Of a stretch of DNA of 64,000 bases, positions 26,039 through 35,790 are shown piece by piece. Numbering within the stretch: the stretch's first letter is position 1; each line of letters opens with the position of its first letter. Both the position numbers and the translations under genes were made by a program. Source of the stretch: Tindallia californiensis (GTDB lineage: Bacteria > Bacillota > Clostridia > Peptostreptococcales > Tindalliaceae); NCBI RefSeq assembly GCF_900107405.1, contig NZ_FNPV01000010.1, positions 1-64,000 of the forward strand, given 5' to 3'. The notes beneath the pieces are model-generated. The model had not been told where the DNA came from. It worked only from the letters and a program-made list of their open reading frames with translations, and searched no databases.

Positions 26039-27490
26039 ATGCTCACAGGCGAACTGCGAAATAAAGTCGATAAAATATGGGAAATTTTTTGGACCGGCGG
26101 CATTACCAACCCCCTGTCCGTCATCGAACAATTCACCTATCTGCTCTTTATCAAAGGACTGGACGACCGGCAAACAGAACTGGAACAGGATGCCGAAATC
26201 CTGGGCATCGAGGCAGAGCGAATCTTTGACCCCGAGCAGGAAAACTACCGCTGGAAGAACTTCAAACAGCTTCACGCCAACGCCATGTACGAAGTGGTTT
26301 CCAAACAGGTCTTTCCCTTTATTAAAAGCATGCACGGCGACGAGAATTCCGCCTTTGCTAAATACATGGACGACGCCATTTTCATGATCCCCACCCCCCA
26401 GATGCTGGAGAAGATCGTCACCAATATCGACACCCTCCCCCTGCAAGACCGGGACGCCAATGGCGATCTTTACGAATACCTGCTAACCAAGCTGACAATC
26501 TCCGGCACCAACGGTCAGTTCCGAACGCCGCGGCATATCATCCGCATGATGGTGGCCCTCACCCAGCCCACCCCCACCGACGTTATCATCGACCCCGCCG
26601 CCGGTTCCGCCGGATTTCTGGTGGCCGCCGGCGAATACCTGCAAGACCACCACGAAGACCTATTCGTCAATAAAGAACTGAAAGAACATTACAGCAAAAC
26701 CATGTTCAACGGCAATGATATGGATCGAACCATGCTGCGCATCGGCGCCATGAACATGATGCTCCACGGCGTGGAAAACCCCAACATCGAATACCGGGAT
26801 TCCCTGGCGGAAGTCAATAAGGACAAGGACCGCTACACCTTGGTGCTGGCGAATCCGCCCTTTAAAGGCTCTTTGGATTACGAGAGCGTCTCCGCCGAAC
26901 TGCTGAAAATCACCAAAACCAAAAAGACAGAGATTCTTTTCCTGTCCCTGTTTTTGCGTATCCTGAAAAAAGGCGGCCGCTGCGCCTCCATCGTACCAGA
27001 TGGCGTTCTCTTCGGCAGTTCCACCGCTCATAAAGGCATCCGAAAAGAAATCGTCGAAAACCATCACCTGCAAGCCGTCATCTCCATGCCCAGCGGCGTG
27101 TTCAAGCCCTACGCCGGCGTATCCACCGCCATTTTGATCTTCACCAAAACCGGCTCTGGCGGCACGGACAAAGTCTGGTTTTACGACATGAAAGCCGACG
27201 GATTCTCTTTGGACGACAAGCGCCAGCCCATCGAAACCAATGACATTCCGGATATAATCCAGCGCTACCATAACAGAGAGAACGAAACAGATCGAAAGCG
27301 AACGGAAGCCTCCTTCCTGGTGGATAAAGAAGAAATCGCCGGAAACGACTACGATCTTTCTATTAACCGTTACAAGGAAGTGGAGTATGAAGAAGTGGAA
27401 TACGAAGCCCCGAAGGTGATTATTGAAAAGATCAGAACCCTGGAACGGCAGATTCTTGATGGGTTGGATGACATTGAGAGGATGGTGTAG
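26039..27490 (+). CDS. hsdM: Type I restriction-modification DNA methyltransferase, M subunit
   Basis: 483 residues. The N-terminal HsdM_N helical domain ('KIWEIFWTGGITNPLSVIEQ') is followed by the N6-adenine methylase core with 'FRTPRHIIRMMV', SAM-binding 'DPAAGSAGFLV' and catalytic 'NPPF'. With HsdS it methylates adenines in the split recognition site; with HsdR it forms the restriction complex. GC-rich, C-ending codon use differs from the AT-rich neighbours, suggesting transfer. GGAGG precedes the ATG, and the stop is two bases before hsdS. Confidence 0.95.
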   Translation: MLTGELRNKVDKIWEIFWTGGITNPLSVIEQFTYLLFIKGLDDRQTELEQDAEILGIEAERIFDPEQENYRWKNFKQLHANAMYEVVSKQVFPFIKSMHGDENSAFAKYMDDAIFMIPTPQMLEKIVTNIDTLPLQDRDANGDLYEYLLTKLTISGTNGQFRTPRHIIRMMVALTQPTPTDVIIDPAAGSAGFLVAAGEYLQDHHEDLFVNKELKEHYSKTMFNGNDMDRTMLRIGAMNMMLHGVENPNIEYRDSLAEVNKDKDRYTLVLANPPFKGSLDYESVSAELLKITKTKKTEILFLSLFLRILKKGGRCASIVPDGVLFGSSTAHKGIRKEIVENHHLQAVISMPSGVFKPYAGVSTAILIFTKTGSGGTDKVWFYDMKADGFSLDDKRQPIETNDIPDIIQRYHNRENETDRKRTEASFLVDKEEIAGNDYDLSINRYKEVEYEEVEYEAPKVIIEKIRTLERQILDGLDDIERMV

Positions 27491-27492
27491 GG

Positions 27493-28683
27493 GTGGAGAG
27501 CAATAAATTGCATGAATATCGAAACTATAAACAAGTTGAAAAGCTAATAAACTTATCAAATTATAGAGTTATTGCATTCTTGGATGTATTTGATGATTTA
27601 TCAAGTAAAGGAAAGAAAATCAAGAAAGAAAACTACCTTGTTGATGGGGACTATGCAATTATTGATCAAGGTAACAATGATATAGCAGGATATACGAATG
27701 ACTCTCACGGACTTTATGACAATATACCAGCTATAATATTTGGAGACCATACTCGATGCATAAAACATATAGATTTCCCGTTTTTTTTGGGAGCGGATGG
27801 AGTTAAATTGCTTAAAAACAAACTTGGTGAAAAGCATGCAAATACAAAGTATCTTTACTATTATTTGTTGAGTGTAGACATACCTAATACTGGATACAAT
27901 AGACATTTTAAGTTTCTTAAAGAACTTTTAATACCTCTCCCTCCCATCCAAACCCAACAAAAAATAGTCGAAGTGCTGGACAAATCCCAAGCTTTGATTG
28001 ATCAGCGAAAAGAACAGATAGAACTGATGGATGAACTGATTCAATCAACGTTTTATGAGATGTTTGGGGATCCGGTGAAGAATCCGAAGGGGTGGGAAGA
28101 AGAAAAGCTAGCAAAATTCATTGATTTTATAACAAGTGGATCAAGGGGTTGGGCAAAGTACTACTCAAATGAAGGCGAATTATTTATTCGAATTCAAAAT
28201 GTCAAAAATGGCAAATTAAACTTTGAATCAAAACAATATGTTGAAGCACCAAAGACTCAAGAAGCGAATAGAACAAAAGTAAAAAAAGATGACTTGATTA
28301 TATCTATAACTGCAGATTTAGGAAGAACGGCGGTTGTTGATGAATCAACAGAAATATATGGAGCATATATAAATCAACATCTTTGTTTACTAAGGCTTAA
28401 AAAGTCAATTGATCCAAAGTATGTATCATACTACATTGAAAGTTCAGGTGGAAAAACTCAAGTGCAAAAATTAAATCAAGTAGGTGTGAAATCAGGCTTG
28501 AATTTTAACTCAATAAAAGCTTTAAATCTGTTCGTTCCTCCAATCGCCCTCCAAAACCAATTCGCCGAAATCGTTCAAAAAATAGAAGCCCAAAAACAAC
28601 TAATGCAAGAATCTCTTGTCGAAATGGAGAATAATTACAACGGCCTTATGCAGCGAGCGTTTAAAGGAGAACTTGATTTTTGA
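27493..28683 (+). CDS. hsdS: Type I restriction-modification specificity subunit
   Basis: 396 residues starting at GTG, two bases after hsdM. It shows two target-recognition domains separated by the central conserved helix 'QQKIVEVLDKSQALIDQRKE' and ending in a second helix 'FAEIVQKIEAQKQLMQ...GLMQRAFKGELDF'. The first TRD has 'GDYAIIDQGNNDIAGYTND', the second 'GELFIRIQNVKNGKL'. The TRDs are markedly more AT-rich than hsdM and hsdR, as expected where specificity modules have been swapped. Recognition sequence cannot be predicted by eye. Confidence 0.93.
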   Translation: MESNKLHEYRNYKQVEKLINLSNYRVIAFLDVFDDLSSKGKKIKKENYLVDGDYAIIDQGNNDIAGYTNDSHGLYDNIPAIIFGDHTRCIKHIDFPFFLGADGVKLLKNKLGEKHANTKYLYYYLLSVDIPNTGYNRHFKFLKELLIPLPPIQTQQKIVEVLDKSQALIDQRKEQIELMDELIQSTFYEMFGDPVKNPKGWEEEKLAKFIDFITSGSRGWAKYYSNEGELFIRIQNVKNGKLNFESKQYVEAPKTQEANRTKVKKDDLIISITADLGRTAVVDESTEIYGAYINQHLCLLRLKKSIDPKYVSYYIESSGGKTQVQKLNQVGVKSGLNFNSIKALNLFVPPIALQNQFAEIVQKIEAQKQLMQESLVEMENNYNGLMQRAFKGELDF

Positions 28684-28690
28684 GATAGAA

Positions 28691-28720
28691 AAAACCTTCC
28701 AGAATCAACTGAAAGGTTTT
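28691..28720. terminator. Stem-loop after hsdS
   Basis: AAAACCTT (28691-28698) pairs with AAGGTTTT (28713-28720) just after the hsdS stop. A second small hairpin AGGGGC/GCCCCT lies at 28745-28761. Likely end of the hsdMS transcript, but the T-run is short. Confidence 0.5.
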
Positions 28721-28935
28721 CCGCTCGCCATTCCGCGAACCCCGAGGGGCAAAGTGCCCCTGCTATTACTATTATTATACAATGAATAAATACTGCGTCA
28801 AGATATACTACAGAGAGCATGATTAAGGCGTTGATCTGTAGATAATATTGAAAATAAATTGTAGTGATTTTTCGTGCAGTCTATGATAAATGTATGTTAC
28901 AATAAAATGGATTCTGAATGATTGATATGTAGATA

Positions 28936-29556
28936 CTAAAAATACCGTAGCATCTGGATGAGATACTTACCATTGATTCGCTCGGATTCATCTCGATCTA
29001 AGTTTCTTTTGCCAAATATGACAAAGCCATTTCTTTCATAAAAGTCGATTAAGCTTTGGGAATCCTCGCATTCAAGGTACGCAATTTTACATCCAATGAC
29101 GTCCTGAACCTCCTGGACCTTATCACAAGTGATTTTCAACAATTCATCGCCTGTGATTAGTTGGTTATATCCATTTTGATAGTTTTTCCCAAGCTGAGCG
29201 ATCAGCGGTGCACTTATGAGGTATCGTTGTAATTCGGTTGAGTAGGTGGCGAATTTATTTATTCTCTTTTGTAGCCGATTGCTCAGGACCTTTTTAGGGA
29301 TCAAGATTGTTTTCGCACTTAAAGTAAAATAAGCAATTAGCACAGGGTTTCCTTGGTATGATGTTACAACCAAATGCGTTTTGGATAAGTCTTGTTTTGA
29401 AAACTCAATCGCTTTATGTCGAATAAAGTACTCAACATCTTCGTTTAGCGGACAATAAAAATTAAGGAGAATAGATTTTGTTCTATCCTCCCCAATTTGC
29501 GAAATCATATTTGATAGGCTGACTAAGTTGTAGCCAGTAATGCTACTTTTCACCAA
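28936..29556 (-). CDS. GNAT acetyltransferase, probable toxin
   Basis: 206 residues on the strand opposite to the hsd genes. 'KTHLVVTSYQGNPVLIAYFT' and the C-terminal 'QDVIGCKIAYLECEDSQSLIDFYERNGFVIFGKR' are typical of GNAT acetyltransferases; the 'YLECEDSQSLIDFYERNGF' ending is common in TacT/AtaT-like toxins and orphan GNATs. It overlaps the upstream small gene by 14 bases, the arrangement of a toxin behind its antitoxin. Known GNAT toxins acetylate aminoacyl-tRNA; whether this one does is not shown by sequence. Confidence 0.75.
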   Translation of the reverse strand: MVKSSITGYNLVSLSNMISQIGEDRTKSILLNFYCPLNEDVEYFIRHKAIEFSKQDLSKTHLVVTSYQGNPVLIAYFTLSAKTILIPKKVLSNRLQKRINKFATYSTELQRYLISAPLIAQLGKNYQNGYNQLITGDELLKITCDKVQEVQDVIGCKIAYLECEDSQSLIDFYERNGFVIFGKRNLDRDESERINGKYLIQMLRYF

Positions 29557-29716
29557 ACAACTCCCCTATCTGATCGGCTCTGATTTCCTTAACCGTCTTT
29601 GTCATTTTGATTGGTTTTGCTTTTTTATCTTTTGCAGCTTCAAGAGAAAAAACTAAAGAACGTCCGTTTTTTTTATCCTTGATATAAATGTTTTTTAAAA
29701 TACTCTTTGTAGCCAT
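29543..29716 (-). CDS. Small basic protein, probable antitoxin partner
   Basis: 57 residues from ATG 29714-29716 (GAGGGTG leader; an upstream start at 29746 would add 10 residues). Sequence 'MATKSILKNIYIKDKKNGRS' then an 'AKPIKMTKTVKEIRADQIGELFG' end, which looks like a compact DNA- or toxin-binding segment. It overlaps the GNAT gene by 14 bases, giving the usual antitoxin-toxin order. I recognise no named family. Confidence 0.6.
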   Translation of the reverse strand: MATKSILKNIYIKDKKNGRSLVFSLEAAKDKKAKPIKMTKTVKEIRADQIGELFGEK

Positions 29717-29883
29717 TTTAACACCCTCTTTGGCTGATATATTCAATCAATACCCGTAACAGAATTAATTACACATAAGCTCCTTGAGCTGTATATAAAT
29801 TATAAAGCAAATAAAAGCGAAATGCAATGATGGAAACAGACAGATATGGATCATTGGCCCCTGACCCCGAGAGGAGTGAACCC

Positions 29884-32800
29884 ATGCCCGGCAACTTCCA
29901 CTTTCTCGAAAAAGAAGCAAAATACAAAAGCTTCACACCTGCCTGCATCGAGGCGGAAAAAAGCCTGATGGTTTCTTATGCCACCACCGCCATTCTTACC
30001 CGAAGAGCGCTGGAGCTTGCCATCAAATGGGTCTATAGCTTCGACGAAGCCCTCAAGGTTCCCTACGACGAAAAACTGGGTGCCTTAATTCACGACTATC
30101 AGTTTAAAAGCACCATCGACAGCCAGTTGTTTCCCTTGCTGATATACATACAGAAGCTGGGCAATAAAGCCGTTCACTCCGCTTCCCCCATCAGCCGGGA
30201 GCAGGCAGTGCATGCCCTGAAAAATCTATTCGAGTTTACCAGTTGGATCGACTACTGCTATTCCGAAGAATACCAGGAAGTCCATTTTGATGAAACCCTG
30301 CTGAGTGATGAAGCCCAGGAAAGCAAAACCCTGCAGGAGCTTCAAACATTGCAGCAGCGGCTGGGCAAGCAGGACCGAAAGCTGGAAGAAATCATAGCCG
30401 AGAACCAACGGCTGCGAAAAGAAAACACAGAAAAACGCCATATCAACCGACAGCAGCGAACCTTCCAAGTGGATGAAATCTCCGAATTTCATACCCGAAA
30501 GCTCTACATCGATCTGGAGTTGGAACTCTGTGGCTGGACCTTCGGTAAAAACTGCCTGGAAGAGGTGGAAGTCCTCGGCATGCCAAACGCCAGCGGCATC
30601 GGCTACATCGATTACGTCCTCTACGGCGACGACGGAAAACCCCTGGCCGTGGTGGAAGCCAAGAAAACCAGTGTGGACCCGAAGATCGGTCAGGTTCAGG
30701 CGGAACGCTACGCCGACTGTCTGGAAAAGCAGTATGGGTTTCGACCGCTGATTTTTTACACCAACGGATTCGACTATTACCTGTGGGATGACCGCAGCTA
30801 TCCGGAGCGCCTTGTCTCCGGTCTCTATACCAAGGAAGAACTGCTCTGGACCCTATACAAGCGGGATCACCGGCAGTCTTTGGAAAATCCCCTTATTAAC
30901 GAACAAATCACCAACCGCCCCTATCAGAAAATGGCCATTGGCGCTACCTGCGATGCCCTAAACAGAGGCAACCGGAAAGCCCTGTTGGTAATGGCCACCG
31001 GATCTGGAAAAACCAGAACCGCCATCTCTTTGGTGGAAGTGTTGCTGAACCGGGGATGGATCAAGAACGCCCTTTTTCTGGCAGACCGAAGGTCTCTGGT
31101 GAAGCAGGCCAAAGGCAGCTTCCATAACCACCTGCCGGAGCTTTCCCTGTGCAATCTGTTGGACAGCAAAGACAACCCGGAAAGCCGCATGGTTTTTTCC
31201 ACCTATCCCACCATGATGAACGCCATCGACGACGTCAAAAACAGCGCCGGAGAAAAGCTCTACACCCGGGGTCATTTTGACCTTATCATTATTGATGAAA
31301 GCCATCGCAGCATTTACAAAAAATACCAGGCCATCTTCTCTTATTTCGACGCCATTCTCCTGGGCCTGACGGCCACCCCCCGAAACGATCTGGATAAAAA
31401 CACCTATGAAATTTTTGAATTGGAAAATAACGTCCCCACCTACGCCTACGAACTGGATGAAGCCATCAACGACAATTATCTGGTGCCTTACCATACCATC
31501 GAAACCAAAATGAAGTTCATGGAAGAGGGCATCCACTACGATGAACTACCGGAGGATGAAAAAGAACTCTTTGAAGAAACCTTCGAAGATGACGTTCGGG
31601 ACATCAGCAGCGAAGAGCTGAACGCCTTTCTCTTCAACAACAGCACCATCGATTTGGTGCTGCGGGAGCTGATGGAAAAAGGGCTGAAGGTGGAAGGCGG
31701 CGATAAACTGGGGAAAACCATCATCTTCGCCAAAAATAAAAAACACGCCGATTTCATCGTAAAGCGGTTTAACCTCCTGTACCCGGAATACAGGGGCGAA
31801 TTCACCAAGCCTGTCTATACCGGGATTAACTATGTAGTTAGCACCATGGAGCATTTTGAAACGAAAGAAAAACTCCCTCAGATTGCCGTTTCTGTGGATA
31901 TGCTGGACACCGGCATCGATATCCCGGAAATTCTTAATCTGGTGTTTTTCAAGAAAGTCCGTTCCAAAACCAAGTTCTGGCAGATGATCGGCCGGGGCAC
32001 CCGACTTTGCGAAAACCTGCTGGGCGCCGGCATCGATAAAAAAGAGTTTCGCATCTTCGATTACTGCAGCAATTTCGAGTTTTTCCGGATTGAAAAGAAC
32101 GGCAAAGAAGTGAAAATGACCGTCAGCCTGACGGAAAAGCTTTTTAATATCAAGCTGAACATTATCCATGAACTGCAAAACCTGGACTATCAGCGGGAAG
32201 ACTACGAAGCCCTTCGGAAGAAGCTCATCGAAGAGACTCTTGAAGACGTGCTGAAAATCGACGAAAAGAAATTCAGCGCCCGAATGAAGTTGAAGTACAT
32301 TCACCGATTTAATCGGAGAGAAGCCTATGAAAACCTCAGCGAAGAAAACCTGCGAGAGCTGAAGGAACACATAGCGCCCTTGATCCCTGCCCTGGAAGAG
32401 GAGGAAATGGCCAAGCGATTTGATTTCCTCATGTACACCATCGAATACGCAGAACTGGCAGGAATGGAAGCCTCCAAGCCTAAGCGAAAAGTCATCACCA
32501 CAGCAGAAAAACTGGCAGGAAAAGGCACCATAGCACGGGTGCGCCAGCAGTCCGACCTTATCGGCCGGGTTCAGACCCAGGAATTCTGGGATCAGGCGGA
32601 TTTAATGGACTACGAACAGGTGCGGGAAGCCTTCCGGGAACTGGTGCGCTATATTGAAGACACCTCAAAACAGATCTACTACACCAATTTCACCGATGAA
32701 GTGTTGGAAACCAAAGAGAACAAAGGTGAATTCAAAATCAACAACATGGAAAACTACCGGAAGAAAGTCAGTCAGTATCTGGTGGAAAACCAGGACGACT

Positions 32801-33207
32801 TGGTGGTATACAAGCTGCGGCATAACAAAGAACTGGGAATGGAAGACATCAAGCATCTGGAGAAAGTGCTCTGGCATGATCTGGGAACCGAAGAAGACTA
32901 CCGGAAGGAATTTGGCGACGAACCCCTGCTGAAGCTGGCCGGCACCATCGTCGGCCTGGATCCCAAAGCCGCCAACGAAGCTTTCTCCGAATTCCTCGCC
33001 GATGAGAACCTGAACCAAAACCAGCAGGAATTCGTGAAGCTGATCGTCAACTACATCATCCAAAACGGCAGCCTGGATAAAAAGGTGTTGAACAAGCATC
33101 CTTTCAATAAATCGGGGAACGTGACGAAGCTCTTCGACCAGAAGATTGATACGGCGAAGAAGATTATTCATGTGATTGATCGGTTGAATGGCAGGTTGAG
33201 TGTGTGA
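29884..33207 (+). CDS. hsdR: Type I restriction endonuclease, R subunit (EcoEI-like)
   Basis: About 1107 residues from ATG 29884, preferred over 29827 because GAGGAG at 29871 is correctly spaced. Domains in order: DUF4145 at the N-terminus ('SLMVSYATTAILTRRALELA'), a coiled coil, the HsdR nuclease with 'YIDYVLYGDDGKPLAVVEAKK' (D...ExK), the helicase with 'ATGSGKTRT', 'IIDESH', 'LTATPR' and 'MIGRGTRLC', and an EcoEI-type C-terminal domain. It translocates DNA with ATP and cuts unmodified DNA away from the site. Codon use matches hsdM. Confidence 0.94.
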   Translation: MPGNFHFLEKEAKYKSFTPACIEAEKSLMVSYATTAILTRRALELAIKWVYSFDEALKVPYDEKLGALIHDYQFKSTIDSQLFPLLIYIQKLGNKAVHSASPISREQAVHALKNLFEFTSWIDYCYSEEYQEVHFDETLLSDEAQESKTLQELQTLQQRLGKQDRKLEEIIAENQRLRKENTEKRHINRQQRTFQVDEISEFHTRKLYIDLELELCGWTFGKNCLEEVEVLGMPNASGIGYIDYVLYGDDGKPLAVVEAKKTSVDPKIGQVQAERYADCLEKQYGFRPLIFYTNGFDYYLWDDRSYPERLVSGLYTKEELLWTLYKRDHRQSLENPLINEQITNRPYQKMAIGATCDALNRGNRKALLVMATGSGKTRTAISLVEVLLNRGWIKNALFLADRRSLVKQAKGSFHNHLPELSLCNLLDSKDNPESRMVFSTYPTMMNAIDDVKNSAGEKLYTRGHFDLIIIDESHRSIYKKYQAIFSYFDAILLGLTATPRNDLDKNTYEIFELENNVPTYAYELDEAINDNYLVPYHTIETKMKFMEEGIHYDELPEDEKELFEETFEDDVRDISSEELNAFLFNNSTIDLVLRELMEKGLKVEGGDKLGKTIIFAKNKKHADFIVKRFNLLYPEYRGEFTKPVYTGINYVVSTMEHFETKEKLPQIAVSVDMLDTGIDIPEILNLVFFKKVRSKTKFWQMIGRGTRLCENLLGAGIDKKEFRIFDYCSNFEFFRIEKNGKEVKMTVSLTEKLFNIKLNIIHELQNLDYQREDYEALRKKLIEETLEDVLKIDEKKFSARMKLKYIHRFNRREAYENLSEENLRELKEHIAPLIPALEEEEMAKRFDFLMYTIEYAELAGMEASKPKRKVITTAEKLAGKGTIARVRQQSDLIGRVQTQEFWDQADLMDYEQVREAFRELVRYIEDTSKQIYYTNFTDEVLETKENKGEFKINNMENYRKKVSQYLVENQDDLVVYKLRHNKELGMEDIKHLEKVLWHDLGTEEDYRKEFGDEPLLKLAGTIVGLDPKAANEAFSEFLADENLNQNQQEFVKLIVNYIIQNGSLDKKVLNKHPFNKSGNVTKLFDQKIDTAKKIIHVIDRLNGRLSV

Positions 33208-33700
33208 GGACTTTCCTGAAGCCAATAAGAGGATAGATAGAGGTCAAATATCTGGAAGGTAGATGAAAGACTGAAAAATTTTGTATTTACGTCGCTATAT
33301 AGCAATATACTGCGCAAAAGACTGAGTCAGGTTAGATGGATTACTGGAAGACTGAATCACAACGGATTTATATTGTTTCAGTAAGAAATCGATATTGCCG
33401 AGCTAATGGCACGAATACCTATTGAAATGGGAGGAAAATCGAACTGAGTGACGGGAATAAGATGTTATATGCCATCCCTGCTGAAAAGTAGTGGTAATAG
33501 GCAAAAGCAAGATGTTAGAGATAGTCATATCTGATGAAAAATGCGCAGTAACTACAATACAAAATATAATTGCTGGTAGATATTGGTTAGTTTTTGAAGA
33601 GAAAAGCAGCTTGTGATATTGCGAGAAAAATCAATACCGCTGAATAATTGAGTGGAAGGAATTGGTTGGCTTTATAAATTCATTCGGGAGGTTTAGTTTT
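33208..33700. other. Intergenic, ~490 bases, no gene recognised
   Basis: AT-rich stretch with many stop codons in all frames. I see no RNA gene, clear hairpin or recognisable coding remnant. Confidence 0.5.
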
Positions 33701-34078
33701 ATGTCCAATGCTAAATTATGCAAATCATGGATAGTGGATGATGAGAAGAGTAACGTGTATAACAAGACATTACTTTTTATGGAGAAGCGTAGAATGGCTA
33801 TTGCAGAAAAAAGTCAAAAATCGATATCTGCTAAACAAGGGTCACTTCAGATAACCAGATTATTAGGAAGTTTCCTAACTCCTGCAATATATCTACCGAA
33901 AACAATAACCATTGAATTTGAAGAATTAGAAACAGGAACTAAAATAACACTACATATTATGGAAGACATAGGATTAAGTGAAGATAGCAAGCTGAAATAT
34001 AAATATAATAATTTTTTCAGTGCTTGGTTAGATGATTATAATAATTACTTAAACGAACTTCAATCAAATACTTACTAA
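33701..34078 (+). CDS. Hypothetical protein
   Basis: 125 residues from ATG 33701 (GGGAGG at 33686-33691). An earlier ATG at 33662 lacks a ribosome-binding site. The protein is mixed: a lysine-rich region ('FMEKRRMAIAEKSQKSISAK'), a beta-rich segment ('AIYLPKTITIEFEELETGTK') and an acidic/aromatic tail ('FFSAWLDDYNNYLNEL'). No signal peptide or membrane helix. I do not recognise a family. It opens the AT-rich block of unknown genes after hsdR. Confidence 0.6.
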   Translation: MSNAKLCKSWIVDDEKSNVYNKTLLFMEKRRMAIAEKSQKSISAKQGSLQITRLLGSFLTPAIYLPKTITIEFEELETGTKITLHIMEDIGLSEDSKLKYKYNNFFSAWLDDYNNYLNELQSNTY

Positions 34079-34268
34079 AGCCTTTGCCCTTATTATTGGT
34101 GCTCATAGCTGAAAAACCCTCAATTGCGCTACGGCTCTTTTGACTATAGAAGTTCAGTTATTGGAGTAACTATCCCGCAGGATATTCTTAAAAGAACATC
34201 ATCTGATTAAAACGCAACAGGTGAATTATAAAACATAGAAATGCCAATTATGTGATAGGGGGCAAGGT

Positions 34269-34577
34269 ATGACAAAAAGAAAAGCTATTGCTATAGGGTT
34301 AGTGGTTTTGACATTTATGCTATTACATTCTACGCCTGCTTTAGCATTAAGAACAAGTATATTGTTTTATGGTCATCCAATAGTGGCATTAACAACAGAA
34401 ATACAAGAATATGAACCCTATAGCCAAGACGATAAAGAATTGCTTGAGAAAGAAAATGCTAAGTTCTATAGAGTCACTCCGGCTCCTGTAGAAAAAGCCA
34501 CCCAAGGTCATCTATACACTTGGAAGGTACGCAAAAATATCTTTATCTATTTTGCAGATTATCATGGGGAAGGCTAA
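34269..34577 (+). CDS. Small secreted protein of unknown function
   Basis: 102 residues with a clear signal peptide ('MTKRKAIAIGLVVLTFMLLH' then 'STPALA' as a probable cleavage site). The mature ~75 residues contain 'YEPYSQDDKELLEKENAKFY' and end 'IYFADYHGEG'. GGGGGCAAGGT precedes the ATG. No family recognised. It is followed at 34670 by an attC-like hairpin. Confidence 0.65.
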   Translation: MTKRKAIAIGLVVLTFMLLHSTPALALRTSILFYGHPIVALTTEIQEYEPYSQDDKELLEKENAKFYRVTPAPVEKATQGHLYTWKVRKNIFIYFADYHGEG

Positions 34578-34669
34578 TGTAGTATTCACGTTGCTTCGCA
34601 TTATCTATTCTATGCGCCATAAAAAGCGATAAAATAGTGGAAGTAGAAATCTTAGAATCAACGGGACGG

Positions 34670-34750
34670 CATATAACAGAGGCTTAGCAGACATCGGAAA
34701 GTGGATTTTCAGGGGAAGTCCGACATCGCTAAGCCTCGGGACGTTATATG
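34670..34750 (+). repeat. 81-base imperfect hairpin with attC-like architecture
   Basis: Outer boxes CATATAAC (34670-34677) and GTTATATG (34743-34750) are perfect reverse complements. Inside, GAGGCTTAGC (34679-34688) pairs perfectly with GCTAAGCCTC (34728-34737), and GACATCGGA (34690-34698) pairs with TCCGACATC (34719-34727) at 7 of 9 positions. The right inner and outer boxes are 5 bases apart. Outer AAC/GTT boxes plus inner boxes and a variable centre resemble an integron attC site, and the next gene starts 21 bases later, as in cassettes. No integrase is in the window. Confidence 0.55.
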
Positions 34751-34771
34751 AAGTAAATAAGGAGGTTATTT

Positions 34772-35678
34772 ATGGAAAAAGAAGAGAAATTATTAATAAC
34801 AATTTATTTAAACCAGAAGATTGTCTTTGACATGTTAGCTACTTTGGAAGATGGATTTTCTCAATTATCTGAGATAACCAGATCTGAAAAAGGTGTAAAT
34901 GGAAAAGAGACGAATGTAGGAAGTTCCATTGGTGTTAGCAATGTCTTTGCGCTTTTAGGTATTAATTTAAATGCAGGAAGAAAAGCTATGTCTTCTGGAG
35001 AAAACGCAGAAACCAGATTAGAATCTAAAGTTCATACTCCATCTTCTCTTTTTATAAAACTATATGAAAGATTAGATGACTTAAAAAAAAATAAATAGGA
35101 TTTCAGGTTTTGAGGATTTAAAGAATATCAGTACAGGTGATTTTGTTGAATTTAAAGGAACTTTGATAAAAAATCCATTAATATCCACGATTGAATCTTT
35201 TAGTAAAATGATGGAACTTGTCTATGCATTTGCTGATTCTCCAGGAAAGGGAGGGCCGAAGTCTAATCAAGGGAATAGTAAAAATGAATACCAGAAGATA
35301 AAAAAGCAAATGGATTTTTTTACAAATGCTTTAACTGTAGATGATACTTTCGATATAATTTGCAACATTGATAGAAATTTAACATCAGTTATAAACGTAT
35401 ATCAAGATTATTTCTTCAATAAGAACATGAATGAAATTATTGATGGAGAATATACAGTAATTGGAAAAGTCGTTAAAATCTCTCTATCAAATAAAAAAGA
35501 TTCTATAAATCTTCTACGAAATACCGGTCTGAATCTAGCAAAGAAAGAACTAATGGATCAAATGTTAAAAGGTTTTAATTCTGTTGAATTATCTTCAGCG
35601 GGAATGGATGTCCCACAATTCTCAACAATAATTGAAGATAATGCTATGTTGGTGATACCAATATGCATCTATACTTAA
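34772..35678 (+). pseudogene. DUF6414-like protein split by a frameshift at an A9 tract
   Basis: ATG 34772 (AGGAGG leader) starts 'EEKLLITIYLNQKIVFDMLATLEDGFSQLSEI', with 'VGSSIGVSNVFALLGINLNAG' and 'VHTPSSLFIKLYERLDDLKK', stopping at 35096. The next frame reads 'INRISGFEDLKNISTGDFVEFKG' and runs to 35678 ('MLVIPICIYT'). Deleting one A from the A9 run at 35083-35091 joins both halves into a ~300-residue protein, which fits the DUF6414 pattern as I remember it. Function unknown. It could be a dead gene, a phase-variable gene or a sequencing error. Confidence 0.65.
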
Positions 35679-35790
35679 ACTCTACATATTTACTTCATCT
35701 AACAGCAGATATGTGTTTTCGCTTCGCTCCATTCGAATTGGAAGTTGTCCAGCTTCGTCAATTCGCGGGACGTGTACAAAATTGTCAGAG

